Below are positions 42,903 to 52,931 of a stretch of DNA of 64,000 bases, piece by piece. A program made the position numbers and the translations under genes. The notes beneath the pieces were generated by a model. That model was not told the origin of the DNA. It ran no database searches and saw nothing but the letters and a program-made list of their open reading frames with translations. Origin of the DNA: Tropicimonas marinistellae (GTDB lineage: Bacteria > Pseudomonadota > Alphaproteobacteria > Rhodobacterales > Rhodobacteraceae); NCBI RefSeq assembly GCF_001509585.1, contig NZ_LNCI01000009.1, positions 180,565-244,564 of the forward strand, read 5' to 3'. Within the stretch, counting starts at the first letter, position 1; every line of letters begins with the position of its first letter.

Positions 42903-44315
42903 ATGAATTTCTTGATCGATTTTCTCAACACGATCTTCTGGGGATACGTCCTGATATATGGCCTTCTGGCCGTCGGGATCTACTTCACCTACCGGCTGGG
43001 GTTTCTCCAGTTCCTGCACTTCCGCGAGATGATACGCTGCGTGACGGGCTCGTCCGAACAGACGAAAAACGGCATCACGCCACTGCAGGCGCTGACGGTG
43101 TCGCTGGCATCGCGGGTGGGAACAGGCAACCTCGCCGGCGTCGCGGTTGCGCTCTACCTCGGCGGGCCGGGCGCAATTTTCTGGATGTGGATGGTCGCGC
43201 TCGTCGGCATGGCGACGGCTTATGCCGAAAGCACCCTTGCACAGCTCTACAAGACCAAGGGGCCATACGGGCTCTATCGCGGCGGACCCGCGTTCTACAT
43301 CTCCCGCGGGCTCGGCGCGCCCTGGGCAGGCGCGGTATTCGCCATCTGTCTGCTCATCTCCTTCGGGCTCGTGTTCAACGCCGTTCAGGCGAATTCGATT
43401 GCCAGCGCGCTCAACGAGGCCGGCTCGATCCCGCCCCTCGTCACCGGCATCGTCATCGCGGGGCTGGCCGGCGTCGTGATCTTCGGCGGTGTGAAGAAAA
43501 TCGCCTCGGTCGCCGAGATCGTCGTGCCCTTCATGGCAGGGATCTACCTGCTGCTGGCAATCATCATCCTGCTGCTCAACATCACGGCCGTCCCGGGCGT
43601 GCTGGCCAGTATCGTCGGCAGTGCCTTCGGCTTCTCGGAGGCGGCAGGCGGCGTGACCGGGGGCGTGATGGCGGCAATGCTGAACGGTATCAAGCGCGGC
43701 CTCTTCTCCAACGAGGCCGGCATGGGGTCGGCGCCCAATATCGCCGCCGTCGCGGTTCCGGAACCGCATCACCCCTCCAGCCAGGGCTTCGTTCAGGCGC
43801 TCGGCGTCTTCATCGACACGCTCCTCGTCTGTACCGCAACCGCCACCATCATCCTGCTCTCCGGCGTGCTGGAACCGGGCAGCGAGGTGACCGGCATGGC
43901 CCTGACGCAACGGGCAATGGAAGCGCATATCGGCGCGGCCGGCCCCTATTTCATCGCACTGGCGATCATCTTCTTCGCCTTCACGTCAATCATCGGGAAC
44001 TACTCCTATGCCGAAAACGCGATGATCTTCCTCGGGCTCGGCAGCAAGACATGGCTGACCGCGATCCGCGTGGCGGTGCTGCTGATGGTCGTCTGGGGGT
44101 CTCTGCAGAGCGTCAGCACCGTGTTCAATGCCGCCGACGCCTCCATGGGGCTGATGGCCACGATCAACCTCGTTGCCATCCTGATGCTGTCCGGCATCGT
44201 CGTGCGCCTGACGAAGGACTACCTGGGCCAGCGCAAGACCGGCGCGGTGCCACGCTTCCACCTGTCCGAACACGAGGATATCGGCAAAGGCATCGACGGG
44301 GAAATCTGGCGGTGA
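42903..44315 (+). CDS. Alanine/glycine:cation symporter (AgcS family)
   Basis: A 470-residue inner-membrane symporter with about ten helices. Family motifs include TVSLASRVGTGNLAGVAVALYLGGPGAIFWMWMVALVG, AESTLAQLYKTKG, and GLFSNEAGMGSAPNIAA. It takes up alanine or glycine with sodium or protons. No glycine riboswitch was seen upstream. A short GC-rich hairpin (44330-44346) without T tract follows. The substrate is inferred from the family. Confidence 0.92.
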   Translation: MNFLIDFLNTIFWGYVLIYGLLAVGIYFTYRLGFLQFLHFREMIRCVTGSSEQTKNGITPLQALTVSLASRVGTGNLAGVAVALYLGGPGAIFWMWMVALVGMATAYAESTLAQLYKTKGPYGLYRGGPAFYISRGLGAPWAGAVFAICLLISFGLVFNAVQANSIASALNEAGSIPPLVTGIVIAGLAGVVIFGGVKKIASVAEIVVPFMAGIYLLLAIIILLLNITAVPGVLASIVGSAFGFSEAAGGVTGGVMAAMLNGIKRGLFSNEAGMGSAPNIAAVAVPEPHHPSSQGFVQALGVFIDTLLVCTATATIILLSGVLEPGSEVTGMALTQRAMEAHIGAAGPYFIALAIIFFAFTSIIGNYSYAENAMIFLGLGSKTWLTAIRVAVLLMVVWGSLQSVSTVFNAADASMGLMATINLVAILMLSGIVVRLTKDYLGQRKTGAVPRFHLSEHEDIGKGIDGEIWR

Positions 44316-44375
44316 GCGCAACCGGAACGCCGGCCCGTCGGGCCGGTGCCCCGGCCGGGCCGTGAAACGCGCCGC

Positions 44376-45173
44376 TCAGGCCGCGGGTGCCGGCGCGCCG
44401 GGGTGAATCAACGCGCGCCGGTAGAGGTGCCAGGTCGCATGGCCCAGCACCGGCAGAACAACGAGCAGCCCGAGGAACAACGGGAGCATCGCCAGCACCA
44501 CCAGCACGGCAATGAGGATCGCCCAAAGGAGCATGATGCCGACGTTTTCGCGCACCGCCTCGAAGCTCAGCAGCATCGCCGTCATGAAATCGATCTCCTT
44601 GTCCACCAGAAGCGGCAGCGAAAACACCACCAGCGCGAACAGGATGAAGCCGAGTACGGCGCCGACGGCCAGTTCCACGGCAATCATCGTCAAGCCGTTG
44701 GGCGTGAGAAACGCCTCCAGCGACGAGGTGACATTCGTCATCACCGACAGGCCCATGAACAGCGCAAAGATCATATGCGCCAGAAAGGTATAGAACAGGA
44801 AGTAGATCACGATGATCGCGCCGATCCACGGGATCTGCCGGTCCTTCTCCCGCCAGATCACCCCGAAGATCTGATACAGATCGAGCGGCCTGCCCTCCTC
44901 GATCCGCCGACTGGTCTCGTAGAGCCCGACCGCGGCAAAGGGGGCGATCAGCGGAAAGCCGAGCGCGAGTATGACCGTCTGCGAAACGAACCCGCCGGAG
45001 ACGAAGGCCAGGATGAGCCCGCCCAGAACGTATACCGCCGAAAACACGAGGCCGAACCCCGGCGCCCGTCGGAAATCTTTCCAGCCCATCGAAAGGGCAT
45101 GTCTGAGGTCGCTGCGGTCCAGGATCGCGATGTCCGGGCGCGGCGATGCCTCAGGCACCACGCTGTCTGTCAT
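44376..45173 (-). CDS. DUF2189 domain membrane protein
   Basis: A 265-residue membrane protein. The DUF2189 signature covers SDLRHALSMGWKDFRRAPGFGLVFSAVYVLGGL and EEGRPLDLYQIFGVIWREKDRQIPWIGAIIVIYFLFYTFLAHMIFALFMG. About six helices are visible. GGGAGGAGAATTC precedes the ATG at 45173, so the longer frame to 45218 was rejected. The function is unknown. It converges with the AgcS gene and is divergent from the Hint-domain gene. Confidence 0.88.
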   Translation of the reverse strand: MTDSVVPEASPRPDIAILDRSDLRHALSMGWKDFRRAPGFGLVFSAVYVLGGLILAFVSGGFVSQTVILALGFPLIAPFAAVGLYETSRRIEEGRPLDLYQIFGVIWREKDRQIPWIGAIIVIYFLFYTFLAHMIFALFMGLSVMTNVTSSLEAFLTPNGLTMIAVELAVGAVLGFILFALVVFSLPLLVDKEIDFMTAMLLSFEAVRENVGIMLLWAILIAVLVVLAMLPLFLGLLVVLPVLGHATWHLYRRALIHPGAPAPAA

Positions 45174-45372
45174 GAATTCTCCTCCCGCCGTGGAGCATGG
45201 CCGGGGAGGCCCGCGCAAATCAAGGGTCAGCTTACGCGACGTTCCTCGACCGGATCAGCTTTTCCGGCGTAAAGGCCGCATTCCTGCCAACTTGCGGGTT
45301 GATTAACGCGAACGTAAGGCCGGCGTCGGAACACTCGTCATCGGATTTGCGGCGCATCTGTCTGGACGGTTC

Positions 45373-46401
45373 ATGGATCACGATCTCCCATTCCTCACGC
45401 TGGCATCAATGAGCACCTCGGCGTCGTCGGGATTCAACGGCTCGCCGGGCGGATGGCATCTCTACGGTGCAACGATCACCATCGAGGACGACGCACGCCT
45501 CACCGCGCTGACCGTCAACGACACGGATTCCACCTTCGACGACGATGACAGCGACGGGTCCCAGACCCTCGGCGCGGACATCACCATCGACGGCACCACC
45601 TACCCCGCCGGCACGGTGGTGGAAAACGAATATGCCGCGATCATCGGCGATTGGGGCGGCCCCCAATACCGGATTCTGGCGGTTTCCGTCGCTGGCGACG
45701 CATCCAACATCATCGGTTTCGTCTTTCCCGACGGTCTTCCACCAACGGGCACCTACAACTTTCTTTTCCAGCAGGACGGACAGTCGGACCCCTACGACGG
45801 TTTCCCACCGGTGTGCTTCACCCCGGGAACGATGATCCTGACGCCCGACGGCGAGCGCCGTGTCGAAACGCTGAAATCCGGCGACCTCGTGGTAACGCAA
45901 GATCACGGCATCCGGCCGATCCGCATCGTTGCCCACCGACGCATCGATTTTCGCGACGGCGATACCCGGTTCAAGCCGATCCAGATCCGGGCAGGCGCGC
46001 TTGGGAATGGGTTGCCGACCACGGACCTCGTCGTTTCGCCGCATCACCGCATGCTCATGCGGAACCCGCAGGGACACGACACGCTCGTCGCGGCCAAGTC
46101 GCTTGTCGGGCGCCCGGGCATACGCGTGATGCGCGGCAAGAAGTGCGTCCACTACCTGCACCTCATCTTCGATGCCCATGAAATCGTCTTCTCCAACGGC
46201 ACGCCGTCAGAGAGCCTCCTGCCCGGCCCGCAAGCCCTGCGCAGCGTGCCACCGGAGGTTCGGAACGAACTGCTGACGATATTTCCCCAGTTGAAAGGCG
46301 CGCACGTTCGTGCGGAGCACCTGAGCGATTACGCGCTCCTGCGCGTCTCCCACGCGCGCCGGATCGCGCATCTTCTCGAAGCCCCGGCCGTGCGCCGCTG
46401 A
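45373..46401 (+). CDS. Hint-domain protein (intein/hedgehog-like autoprocessing fold)
   Basis: A 342-residue protein. An N-terminal beta-rich region (about 1-145, with an acidic DDDDSDG run) precedes a Hint domain opening VCFTPGTMILTPDGERRVETLKSGDLVVTQDHGI at C148, then LVVSPHHRMLM. The Hint nucleophile Cys is present, so self-cleavage is possible, but no clear C-terminal His-Asn-Cys intein junction is seen; such proteins in Rhodobacterales usually lack the toxin or RTX part. The start is uncertain: the ATG at 45373 has a weak GGACGG and one at 45409 has none. It converges with prfB. Confidence 0.82.
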   Translation: MDHDLPFLTLASMSTSASSGFNGSPGGWHLYGATITIEDDARLTALTVNDTDSTFDDDDSDGSQTLGADITIDGTTYPAGTVVENEYAAIIGDWGGPQYRILAVSVAGDASNIIGFVFPDGLPPTGTYNFLFQQDGQSDPYDGFPPVCFTPGTMILTPDGERRVETLKSGDLVVTQDHGIRPIRIVAHRRIDFRDGDTRFKPIQIRAGALGNGLPTTDLVVSPHHRMLMRNPQGHDTLVAAKSLVGRPGIRVMRGKKCVHYLHLIFDAHEIVFSNGTPSESLLPGPQALRSVPPEVRNELLTIFPQLKGAHVRAEHLSDYALLRVSHARRIAHLLEAPAVRR

Positions 46402-46468
46402 GGGCCGCCCTTGCAGGCAGTTTCGGTGAAGCCACGGGCGCGCGTTCAACCCCGCGCCGCGACCGCCG

Positions 46469-47593
46469 TCAGTCGTCGGCTTGCGCCTCGCTGCGGCTTT
46501 TGCCGGCCACGTCCATCGCCAGAGTCGCGGCCATGAACCCGTCCAGATCGCCGTCGAGCACACCCGATGTATCCGAGGTTTCGTGGTTCGTCCGCAGGTC
46601 CTTCACCATCTGGTACGGCTGGAGAACGTAGGACCGGATCTGGTTGCCCCAGCCGGCCGATCCCTTGGCCGCGTGGGCCTCGTTGATCGCCTCGTTCCGT
46701 TTGTCCAACTCCATCTGGTAAAGCCGCGACTGCAACGCCTTCATGGCGATATCGCGGTTCTGGTGCTGCGACTTCTCCGAGGACGTCACGACGATGCCCG
46801 TCGGCATGTGGGTGATCCGCACGGCCGAGTCGGTCGTGTTGACGTGCTGCCCGCCCGCGCCCGAGGAACGATAGGTGTCGATGCGGATCTCGGCGGGGTT
46901 GATGTCGATCTCGATATTGTCGTCCACCACCGGGTAAACCCAGACAGATGCAAAGGACGTTTCCCGCGTGCCCTTGCCGAACGGCGAAATCCGCACCAGC
47001 CGATGCACGCCGCTCTCGGACTTCAGCCAGCCATAGGCGTTGTGGCCGGAAATCTTGTAGGCGACGGATTTGATCCCGGCCTCGGTGCCGGCCTCCTCCG
47101 ATTGCAACTCCACCTTGAAGCCGCGCTTCTCTGCCCACCGGACGTACATCCGCTGCAGCATCTGCGCCCAGTCGCAGGCCTCGGTGCCACCGGCACCCGC
47201 GTTGATCTCCAGGAAGGTGTCGTTGGCGTCCGCCTCACCGTCAAGCAGCGCCTCCAGCTCCTTCTCCGCCGCCTTTTCGGCCAGTGCCTTGAGCGCGGCC
47301 TCGGCTTCGGCGACGACCTCCTCGTCCTCTTCCATCTCGCCGAGTTCGATCAGTTCGACATTGTCGTTCAGATCCTGCTCGATACCTTTGTAGGTGGCGA
47401 TGGAATCCACCAGCATCTGGCGCTCGCGCATGAGTTTCTGCGCGCCCGCCGGATCGTCCCACAGCGTCGGATCCTCGACGCGCGCGTTGAACTCCTCCAG
47501 CCGGTGATCGGCGGTCTCCAGGTCCATCCGCTGTCCCAGAAGGGCGAGGGATTTCCGGATCGCTTCAACGGTGTTCTGGGTTTCGGCGCGCAT
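46469..47593 (-). CDS. prfB: Peptide chain release factor 2
   Basis: A 374-residue RF2. The stop-codon reading tripeptide SPF is in [19 protein letters not shown], and the GGQ loop is in [25 protein letters not shown]. The frame is continuous from the ATG, so the programmed +1 frameshift of E. coli prfB is absent. RF2 terminates at UAA and UGA. It lies 80 bp downstream of the PBP1A gene on the same strand. The linkage with mrcA and the amidase is conserved in relatives I recall. Confidence 0.96.
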   Translation of the reverse strand: MRAETQNTVEAIRKSLALLGQRMDLETADHRLEEFNARVEDPTLWDDPAGAQKLMRERQMLVDSIATYKGIEQDLNDNVELIELGEMEEDEEVVAEAEAALKALAEKAAEKELEALLDGEADANDTFLEINAGAGGTEACDWAQMLQRMYVRWAEKRGFKVELQSEEAGTEAGIKSVAYKISGHNAYGWLKSESGVHRLVRISPFGKGTRETSFASVWVYPVVDDNIEIDINPAEIRIDTYRSSGAGGQHVNTTDSAVRITHMPTGIVVTSSEKSQHQNRDIAMKALQSRLYQMELDKRNEAINEAHAAKGSAGWGNQIRSYVLQPYQMVKDLRTNHETSDTSGVLDGDLDGFMAATLAMDVAGKSRSEAQADD

Positions 47594-47673
47594 CGCATCC
47601 TCCTGTCAGATGCGCCTCATAGCGTGGCGCCGGTGCGGGAGCAAGCGACCGCCCCTGCCTCATGCCGCCTGCG

Positions 47674-50196
47674 TCAGTAGAGCCCGCCCGAACTCAACGA
47701 GCCGAAGCTTGCCTTGGGGCCGATCTGAACCTGCTTTCCGGTGGAGGTGGTCACCGTGCGGGACTGGCTGTCGTCGTCGAACTCGCCGCGCGAGAACATC
47801 GGCACGTTCGAGCCCATCACGAAACCGCCATCCACAAAGGCCAGGTTGCCGAAGAACGGATCTTCGCCCTCGCGGAAGTACTCGGCAACCACGTGATCGC
47901 CGCCCGCGTTGTCCGGCAACCGGGAACCGCTGTAGCGGTCGATCTTCACGAAATAGCCGCCCGGCGGCACGTCGAACGGGCCGCCCCCGTATTTGGCGAT
48001 TGCCTCCCGCATGAATCGGGAGAACACGGGCCCGCACATGCCGCCGCCCGATGCGCCCCGGCCCAGCGGGCGCGGCTGGTCGTAGCCGATGTAGCAACCG
48101 GCCGCGATGTTGGAGGTGAAGCCGATGAACCACACGTCCTTGGCGTCGTTCGTCGTGCCGGTCTTGCCGGCAACGGGCACACCGAGATTGGCCCCGCCGA
48201 CCGTGCCGGCCGCCGTGCCGCGTTCCACCACGCCCTGCATCATCGAACGAAGCTGGTAAGCGGTGATCGCATCGATCGCCTGCCGGCGGTTGGAGACGAT
48301 CCGCGGCGCCGCGCCGGGTTGCAACGACGCGACCTGGCAATCGGGGCACAGGCGCTGGTCGTGGCGATAGACGGTGGCGCCCCAGCGGTCCTGAACCCGG
48401 TCCACCAGGGTCGGCTCCACCCGCTCGCCGCCATTGGCAAACATCGAATAGGCCGACACCATCTTGTAGAGCGTCGTCTCCTGGCTGCCGAGCGCGTTGG
48501 CCAGGTAGGGCGAGAGCTCGTCGTAAACTCCGAAATCCTCGGCATAACGCGCCACCGTCGTCATGCCGATCTCCTGCGCCAGCCGGATCGTCATGAGGTT
48601 CCGGCTGCGCTCGATCCCGGTGCGCAGGGGCGTGGGGCCATAGAACTTGTTGGAGGCGTTTTTCGGCCGCCACACGCCGTCGGGCGTGTTGATCTCGATC
48701 GGGGCGTCCACGACGATCGTTGCCGGCGTGTAGCCCGAATCCAGCGCGGCCGCGTAGACGAAGGGCTTGAACGCCGAACCGGGTTGGCGCGTCGCCTGCG
48801 TTGCGCGGTTGAAGACCGAGGACTGGTACGAGAACCCGCCCTGCATCGCCAGCACACGCCCCGTGTGCACGTCCATCGCCACGAAGGCGCCCTGCACCTG
48901 CGGTACCTGCCGCAGGGACCAGCGCAGGAACGCGCCGTCCTTTGTCATCTGGCGCACATGCACGACATCGCCACGCTCGAAGTTGGCGGCGAAATCGCCC
49001 TTGATCCACTTGATGTCCTCGCGTGGCACCTCAATGGTGCCCTCGACGCCCTCCGCCCCGAGCGTCATCGCCTGATCGCCGATGCCAAGCACCACGGCCG
49101 GATACCAGTAGCCATCCAGGTCGATGTCACGTGCAACTTCCACCTCGGCGAGCGCCGCCCGCCACGCGGCTTCGGTCTCAAGCGAGTCCACCGGGACTTG
49201 TGTCTTGCTCTTCGTCCAGAGCCCCCGCCCGCGGTCATAGTCCTCAAGCGCCCGGCGCAACGACTTGGCCGCCGCGACCTGCAACTCCGCATCGACCGTC
49301 GCGCGGATCGTGAGGCCGCCGCCGAAGAACTCATCCTTTCCGAAATCCGTGGAAAGCTGCCGGCGAATCTCGTCCGTGAAATAGTCGCGCGGCGGCAGGT
49401 TGCGACGGAACGACGGAAAATCGCCATTCTGGACAGTGCGCAGCGGCTGTTCGCGCTCGGCCTCGTAGGTCGCGCGGTCGAGATAGCCGTTCTCGTACAT
49501 CTCCTTCAGCACGAAGTCGCGACGCTGCGTTGCCACGTCCTTCTGGAAGACCGGGTGATAGTTCGACGGCGCCTTCGGCAGCGCGGCCAGATAGGCCGCC
49601 TCGTGCGGCTCCAACTCCACGAGCGCCTTGTTGAAATAGCTCTGCGCGGCCGCCGCGACGCCGAAGGAATTCGCGCCAAGAAAGATCTCGTTGAGATACA
49701 GTTCAAGGATGCGCTCCTTGTCGAGCGCCTGTTCGACCCGCGCCGCCAGCAGGATCTCCTTCATCTTCCGCTCCACCGAGCGGTCCGAGGACAGCAGGAA
49801 GTTCTTCATCACCTGTTGCGTGATGGTCGAGGCGCCGCGCAGGCGCGCGCCCTGCGTCGCATCGAAGACCGCCTTGGCGATACCGGCAGGATCGTAGCCC
49901 TTGTGCTCGTAGAAGTTCTTGTCCTCGGCCGAGATGAAAGCGTGCTTGACCAGATCGGGGATGTCCTCGGCCGGCACGAACAGCCGCCGCTCCACCGCGA
50001 ATTCGTCGATGATGCCGCCCTCGCCGGAATAGACACGGCTGATCGTCTTCGGGGTATAGCTGGCCAGTTCCTCATGGTCCGGCAGGTCGCGACCGTACAT
50101 CCAGATCACGCCACCACCGATCAGCGCGACGAAAAGCACGCCCGTAACGATCAAGGTGAATAGGCCGCCCAATAGGCTGAAGAAGGCGCGCAACAT
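47674..50196 (-). CDS. mrcA: Penicillin-binding protein 1A (bifunctional)
   Basis: An 840-residue class A PBP. An N-terminal helix (about 5-30) precedes the GT51 glycosyltransferase domain, marked by SAEDKNFYEHKGYDPAGIAKA and STITQQVMKNFLLSSDRSVERKMKE. The transpeptidase domain has PGSAFKPFVYAAALDSG (S-x-x-K), SRN, and VAGKTGTTNDAKD (KTG). An outer-membrane/OB insert lies between. It polymerises and cross-links peptidoglycan. The ATG at 50196 is preceded by AGGACAC; a longer frame to 50319 has no support. It sits between prfB and the amidase gene. Confidence 0.95.
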   Translation of the reverse strand: MLRAFFSLLGGLFTLIVTGVLFVALIGGGVIWMYGRDLPDHEELASYTPKTISRVYSGEGGIIDEFAVERRLFVPAEDIPDLVKHAFISAEDKNFYEHKGYDPAGIAKAVFDATQGARLRGASTITQQVMKNFLLSSDRSVERKMKEILLAARVEQALDKERILELYLNEIFLGANSFGVAAAAQSYFNKALVELEPHEAAYLAALPKAPSNYHPVFQKDVATQRRDFVLKEMYENGYLDRATYEAEREQPLRTVQNGDFPSFRRNLPPRDYFTDEIRRQLSTDFGKDEFFGGGLTIRATVDAELQVAAAKSLRRALEDYDRGRGLWTKSKTQVPVDSLETEAAWRAALAEVEVARDIDLDGYWYPAVVLGIGDQAMTLGAEGVEGTIEVPREDIKWIKGDFAANFERGDVVHVRQMTKDGAFLRWSLRQVPQVQGAFVAMDVHTGRVLAMQGGFSYQSSVFNRATQATRQPGSAFKPFVYAAALDSGYTPATIVVDAPIEINTPDGVWRPKNASNKFYGPTPLRTGIERSRNLMTIRLAQEIGMTTVARYAEDFGVYDELSPYLANALGSQETTLYKMVSAYSMFANGGERVEPTLVDRVQDRWGATVYRHDQRLCPDCQVASLQPGAAPRIVSNRRQAIDAITAYQLRSMMQGVVERGTAAGTVGGANLGVPVAGKTGTTNDAKDVWFIGFTSNIAAGCYIGYDQPRPLGRGASGGGMCGPVFSRFMREAIAKYGGGPFDVPPGGYFVKIDRYSGSRLPDNAGGDHVVAEYFREGEDPFFGNLAFVDGGFVMGSNVPMFSRGEFDDDSQSRTVTTSTGKQVQIGPKASFGSLSSGGLY

Positions 50197-50405
50197 GAAT
50201 GTGTCCTGTCTGTATCTGGCGGCGGTTATACGCAACGTGTTCGGGCGGGTCAAAACGCAACGGCGGCGGATAGCCCAGCCAAGGCGGCTGGCGCAATCAC
50301 GTATCCGTGGGGTCGTCACATTCGGTTCGACGCGGCACGGCGCATGATCCTTGGAATGCCCGCTGCAAATCTCTTACCAACAGATCTGCCCGCACAGCCT
50401 CCGGC

Positions 50406-51629
50406 TTACTGGCGCCGGAGCCCTGCACGGGCACGATCCTCCTCGGCCCAGGCGGACACGGCTGAAACGATGGCCGAGGCGGCCTTTGCCCGCCACGCGC
50501 CGTCTTGCAGCTTCTCCAGCTCCCCCGGGCTCGACATGAAGCCCAGTTCGATAAGAACGGACGGTATATCCGGCGCCTTCAGAACGGAAAACCCCGCGAA
50601 GTCGCGCGGCCGCTTGTGCAGCCGCACCCCGGCATCCCGGAACCCGTCCACCAACGCGTCGGCCAGCGCGTCGGTGCGGGGGACGGTCTCGATCCGCGCC
50701 ATGGACATGAGCACGCGTGCAATCTCGTCGTCCTGCTCGGTCAGGTCGACGCCAGCAAGCAGGTCGTCGCGGTTATGCCGTTCCGCGAGCTTCGCGGAGG
50801 CGCGCGACGAGGCTTCCTCGGCCAGGGTATAGACCTGTGCGCCGCTCGCGATCCCCTCGAGCACGGCATCGGCATGCAGGGACAGAAAAATATCGGCATT
50901 TGCGCGCCGCGCCACGTCGATACGCGCCTCCAGCGAGACGAAGGCATCCGAGTCGCGGGTCATCGCGACGTTGTACTTTCCCGTGCGCCTGAGGGCCTCG
51001 CGCAACTCGCGCGCGAACGTCAGCACGAGGTCAGCTTCGTGGACACCATCGCGCACCGCTCCCGGGTCGATCCCGCCGTGCCCGGGATCGAGAACCACCG
51101 TCAGCTTCCCGTCGTCCGCCTCGTTTGGCCGGCGCGCCGGGCGGCTCTCCGACCCTTTGCGCGGGAAGGCGCGGCTGGAACTGCCACCTGACCGCGCCGC
51201 GAAGGTTGTCGGGTCGGTCTCGCGAAGCATCACGTCGATCCGGGCGCTTCCATCGCTGTCGTCGACCTGCATTCCAGCAGTATCCACCGCGAAGGGTCCG
51301 GTCAGGTCGATGACAAGTCGCGACCATCCGGCCTGGATTGCGCCGTGGCGAACGGCGTCCACGGCGGCGCTGTAGCCGAGCCCGCCGGGCCGCAGCGGGT
51401 CGAAATCCACTTCCCGGAAGTCCATCACCAGTCGCGGCGGATCGGCGAGCGTTTGCACGCGGTAAGGAACCGGCTGGCTGATCGTCAGCGTCAGGTCGAA
51501 CCCGTCGGGCCGGTCCTCGATCTGCGAGCGCTCCGTGTCCAGACGGGCGAGCGCAAAGAGACCCTGCGCTCCGGACGGAGTGCCGAACGCGAGCATCGCC
51601 GCGACGAGCAACGCGAAAAACCTGATCAT
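50406..51629 (-). CDS. N-acetylmuramoyl-L-alanine amidase (AmiC-type)
   Basis: A 407-residue periplasmic enzyme with a Sec signal (MIRFFALLVAAMLAFGTPSGAQG), an AMIN domain (about 30-130) and an amidase_3 domain (about 185-400). Zinc ligands and active site are visible: VVLDPGHGGIDPG, EADLVLTFA, SLHADA and LIELGFMSSPGE. It releases peptides from murein during cell separation. In relatives it often follows ribonuclease E; here a PLP aminotransferase gene is upstream. It is 209 bp upstream of the PBP1A gene and probably has its own promoter. Confidence 0.92.
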   Translation of the reverse strand: MIRFFALLVAAMLAFGTPSGAQGLFALARLDTERSQIEDRPDGFDLTLTISQPVPYRVQTLADPPRLVMDFREVDFDPLRPGGLGYSAAVDAVRHGAIQAGWSRLVIDLTGPFAVDTAGMQVDDSDGSARIDVMLRETDPTTFAARSGGSSSRAFPRKGSESRPARRPNEADDGKLTVVLDPGHGGIDPGAVRDGVHEADLVLTFARELREALRRTGKYNVAMTRDSDAFVSLEARIDVARRANADIFLSLHADAVLEGIASGAQVYTLAEEASSRASAKLAERHNRDDLLAGVDLTEQDDEIARVLMSMARIETVPRTDALADALVDGFRDAGVRLHKRPRDFAGFSVLKAPDIPSVLIELGFMSSPGELEKLQDGAWRAKAASAIVSAVSAWAEEDRARAGLRRQ

Positions 51630-51726
51630 GAGACTGCCCGGAATCGATCCGTTTCCTTTTGCCGCCACCATAGTGGGGCCGGGAGATCGGGGCAAACCGA
51701 ACCCGCCAGCGCGAGGCGCGATTTCG

Positions 51727-52866
51727 TCAGCGTTTGTTCATGAAGTCGCGGAGCCTCTCCAGCCCCTCGGAAATATCCGCGGTCGCCCGCGCGTAGGAGA
51801 AGCGCAACGTCCCCTGCCCGCGCCGCGGGTCGAAATCCAGCCCCGGTGTCACGGCAACGCCGGCGCGGTCGAGGATCTCCCGGCTGAAGGCAAGGCTGTC
51901 GTCCGTCAGGTCGGAGACATCGGCATAGACGTAGAAGGCCCCGTCCGGGGGCGCGATACGGTCGAACCCCGCCTTCGGCAGCCCCTCCATCATCAGCCGC
52001 CGGTTTTCCCGGTAGACGGCGAGGTTGTCCTGCAACTCCGCCTCGCAGTCCATCGCCGCCAGCGCCGCCACCTGGCTCGCGTTGGGGGCGCAGATGAACA
52101 TGTTCTGCATCAGTCTTTCGTACACGCGCACGTCGGATTCCGGCACCACCATCCAGCCGACGCGCCAGCCCGTCATGGAGAAATACTTGGAGAACGAGTT
52201 GATCACGCAGACGTCGTCGCTGATTTCCAGCGCGGTGATCGCCCGCCCCTCGTACTGGATACCGTGGTAGATTTCGTCGGAGACGAAAGCGGCGCCGATC
52301 TCTGCGGCACGCTCCACCAGCGCCGCGAGCGCCTCGCGGTTCAGCATCGTGCCCGACGGATTCGCCGGCGAGGCCACGATGAGCCCCGCCAGATCGTCGG
52401 GGACATCCGCCGGAACCGGTTGCAGCCGGTGCGCTGGCGCCGTCTGTATCCCCACTGGTTCAAGGCTCAGCGCGCGGAGGATCTGGCGGTAGGAGGGGTA
52501 CCCTGGCTCCCCCAGCCCCACGCGGTCGCCGGCATCGAAAAGCGCGCTGAAGGCCAGCAGGAAGGCGCCCGAGGAACCGGGTGTCACGATCACGCGGTCG
52601 GGGTTCAGGTCCAGCCCGTACCACGCGCCGTAGAGCCGCGCGATCCGCTGGCGCAGCGCCGGCAGGCCAAGCGCCACGGTGTAGCCGAGCGCGTCCTGCT
52701 CCATCGCCCGCGCCAAAGCCGCGCGCGCGCCGACGGGCGCCGGTGTTCCCGGCTGGCCCACCTCCATATGGATCACATGGCGTCCCGCGGCCTCAGCCTG
52801 CCGCGCGGCCTCCATCACGTCCATCACGATGAAGGGATCGACCATTCCGCGCCTTGATGCCCGCAT
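51727..52866 (-). CDS. Class I/II PLP-dependent aminotransferase
   Basis: A 379-residue fold-type I aminotransferase. The PLP lysine is in NSFSKYFSMTGWRVGW, the phosphate-binding/aromatic region is DEIYHGIQYEG, and the N-terminus is RASRRGMVDPFIVMDVMEAARQAE. It resembles aspartate/alanine aminotransferases; the substrate is unassigned. The ATG at 52866 has AAAGGAG-like TAAAGGAG upstream. It is divergent from the M48 protease gene, 65 bp apart. Confidence 0.88.
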   Translation of the reverse strand: MRASRRGMVDPFIVMDVMEAARQAEAAGRHVIHMEVGQPGTPAPVGARAALARAMEQDALGYTVALGLPALRQRIARLYGAWYGLDLNPDRVIVTPGSSGAFLLAFSALFDAGDRVGLGEPGYPSYRQILRALSLEPVGIQTAPAHRLQPVPADVPDDLAGLIVASPANPSGTMLNREALAALVERAAEIGAAFVSDEIYHGIQYEGRAITALEISDDVCVINSFSKYFSMTGWRVGWMVVPESDVRVYERLMQNMFICAPNASQVAALAAMDCEAELQDNLAVYRENRRLMMEGLPKAGFDRIAPPDGAFYVYADVSDLTDDSLAFSREILDRAGVAVTPGLDFDPRRGQGTLRFSYARATADISEGLERLRDFMNKR

Positions 52867-52931
52867 CGCTTTCTCCTTTACTGCCCGCAATCTGCCCTGC
52901 GGGGCATAGCCCAGGGGGGACAGGCGCTTCA

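Noticed and set aside
40638..43928. A continuous 1096-codon open frame on the minus strand opposite the ferritin-like, M23 and bactofilin genes
   Set aside because: It is a high-GC antisense shadow: the plus-strand genes have clear domains and ribosome-binding sites, while this frame shows no family motif and spans several of them.
46469..47593. A programmed +1 frameshift in prfB
   Set aside because: The RF2 frame is continuous from ATG to stop, so no frameshift is needed.
47662..50163. An 833-codon plus-strand frame opposite the PBP1A gene
   Set aside because: The minus strand encodes complete PBP1A motifs; the plus frame has none.
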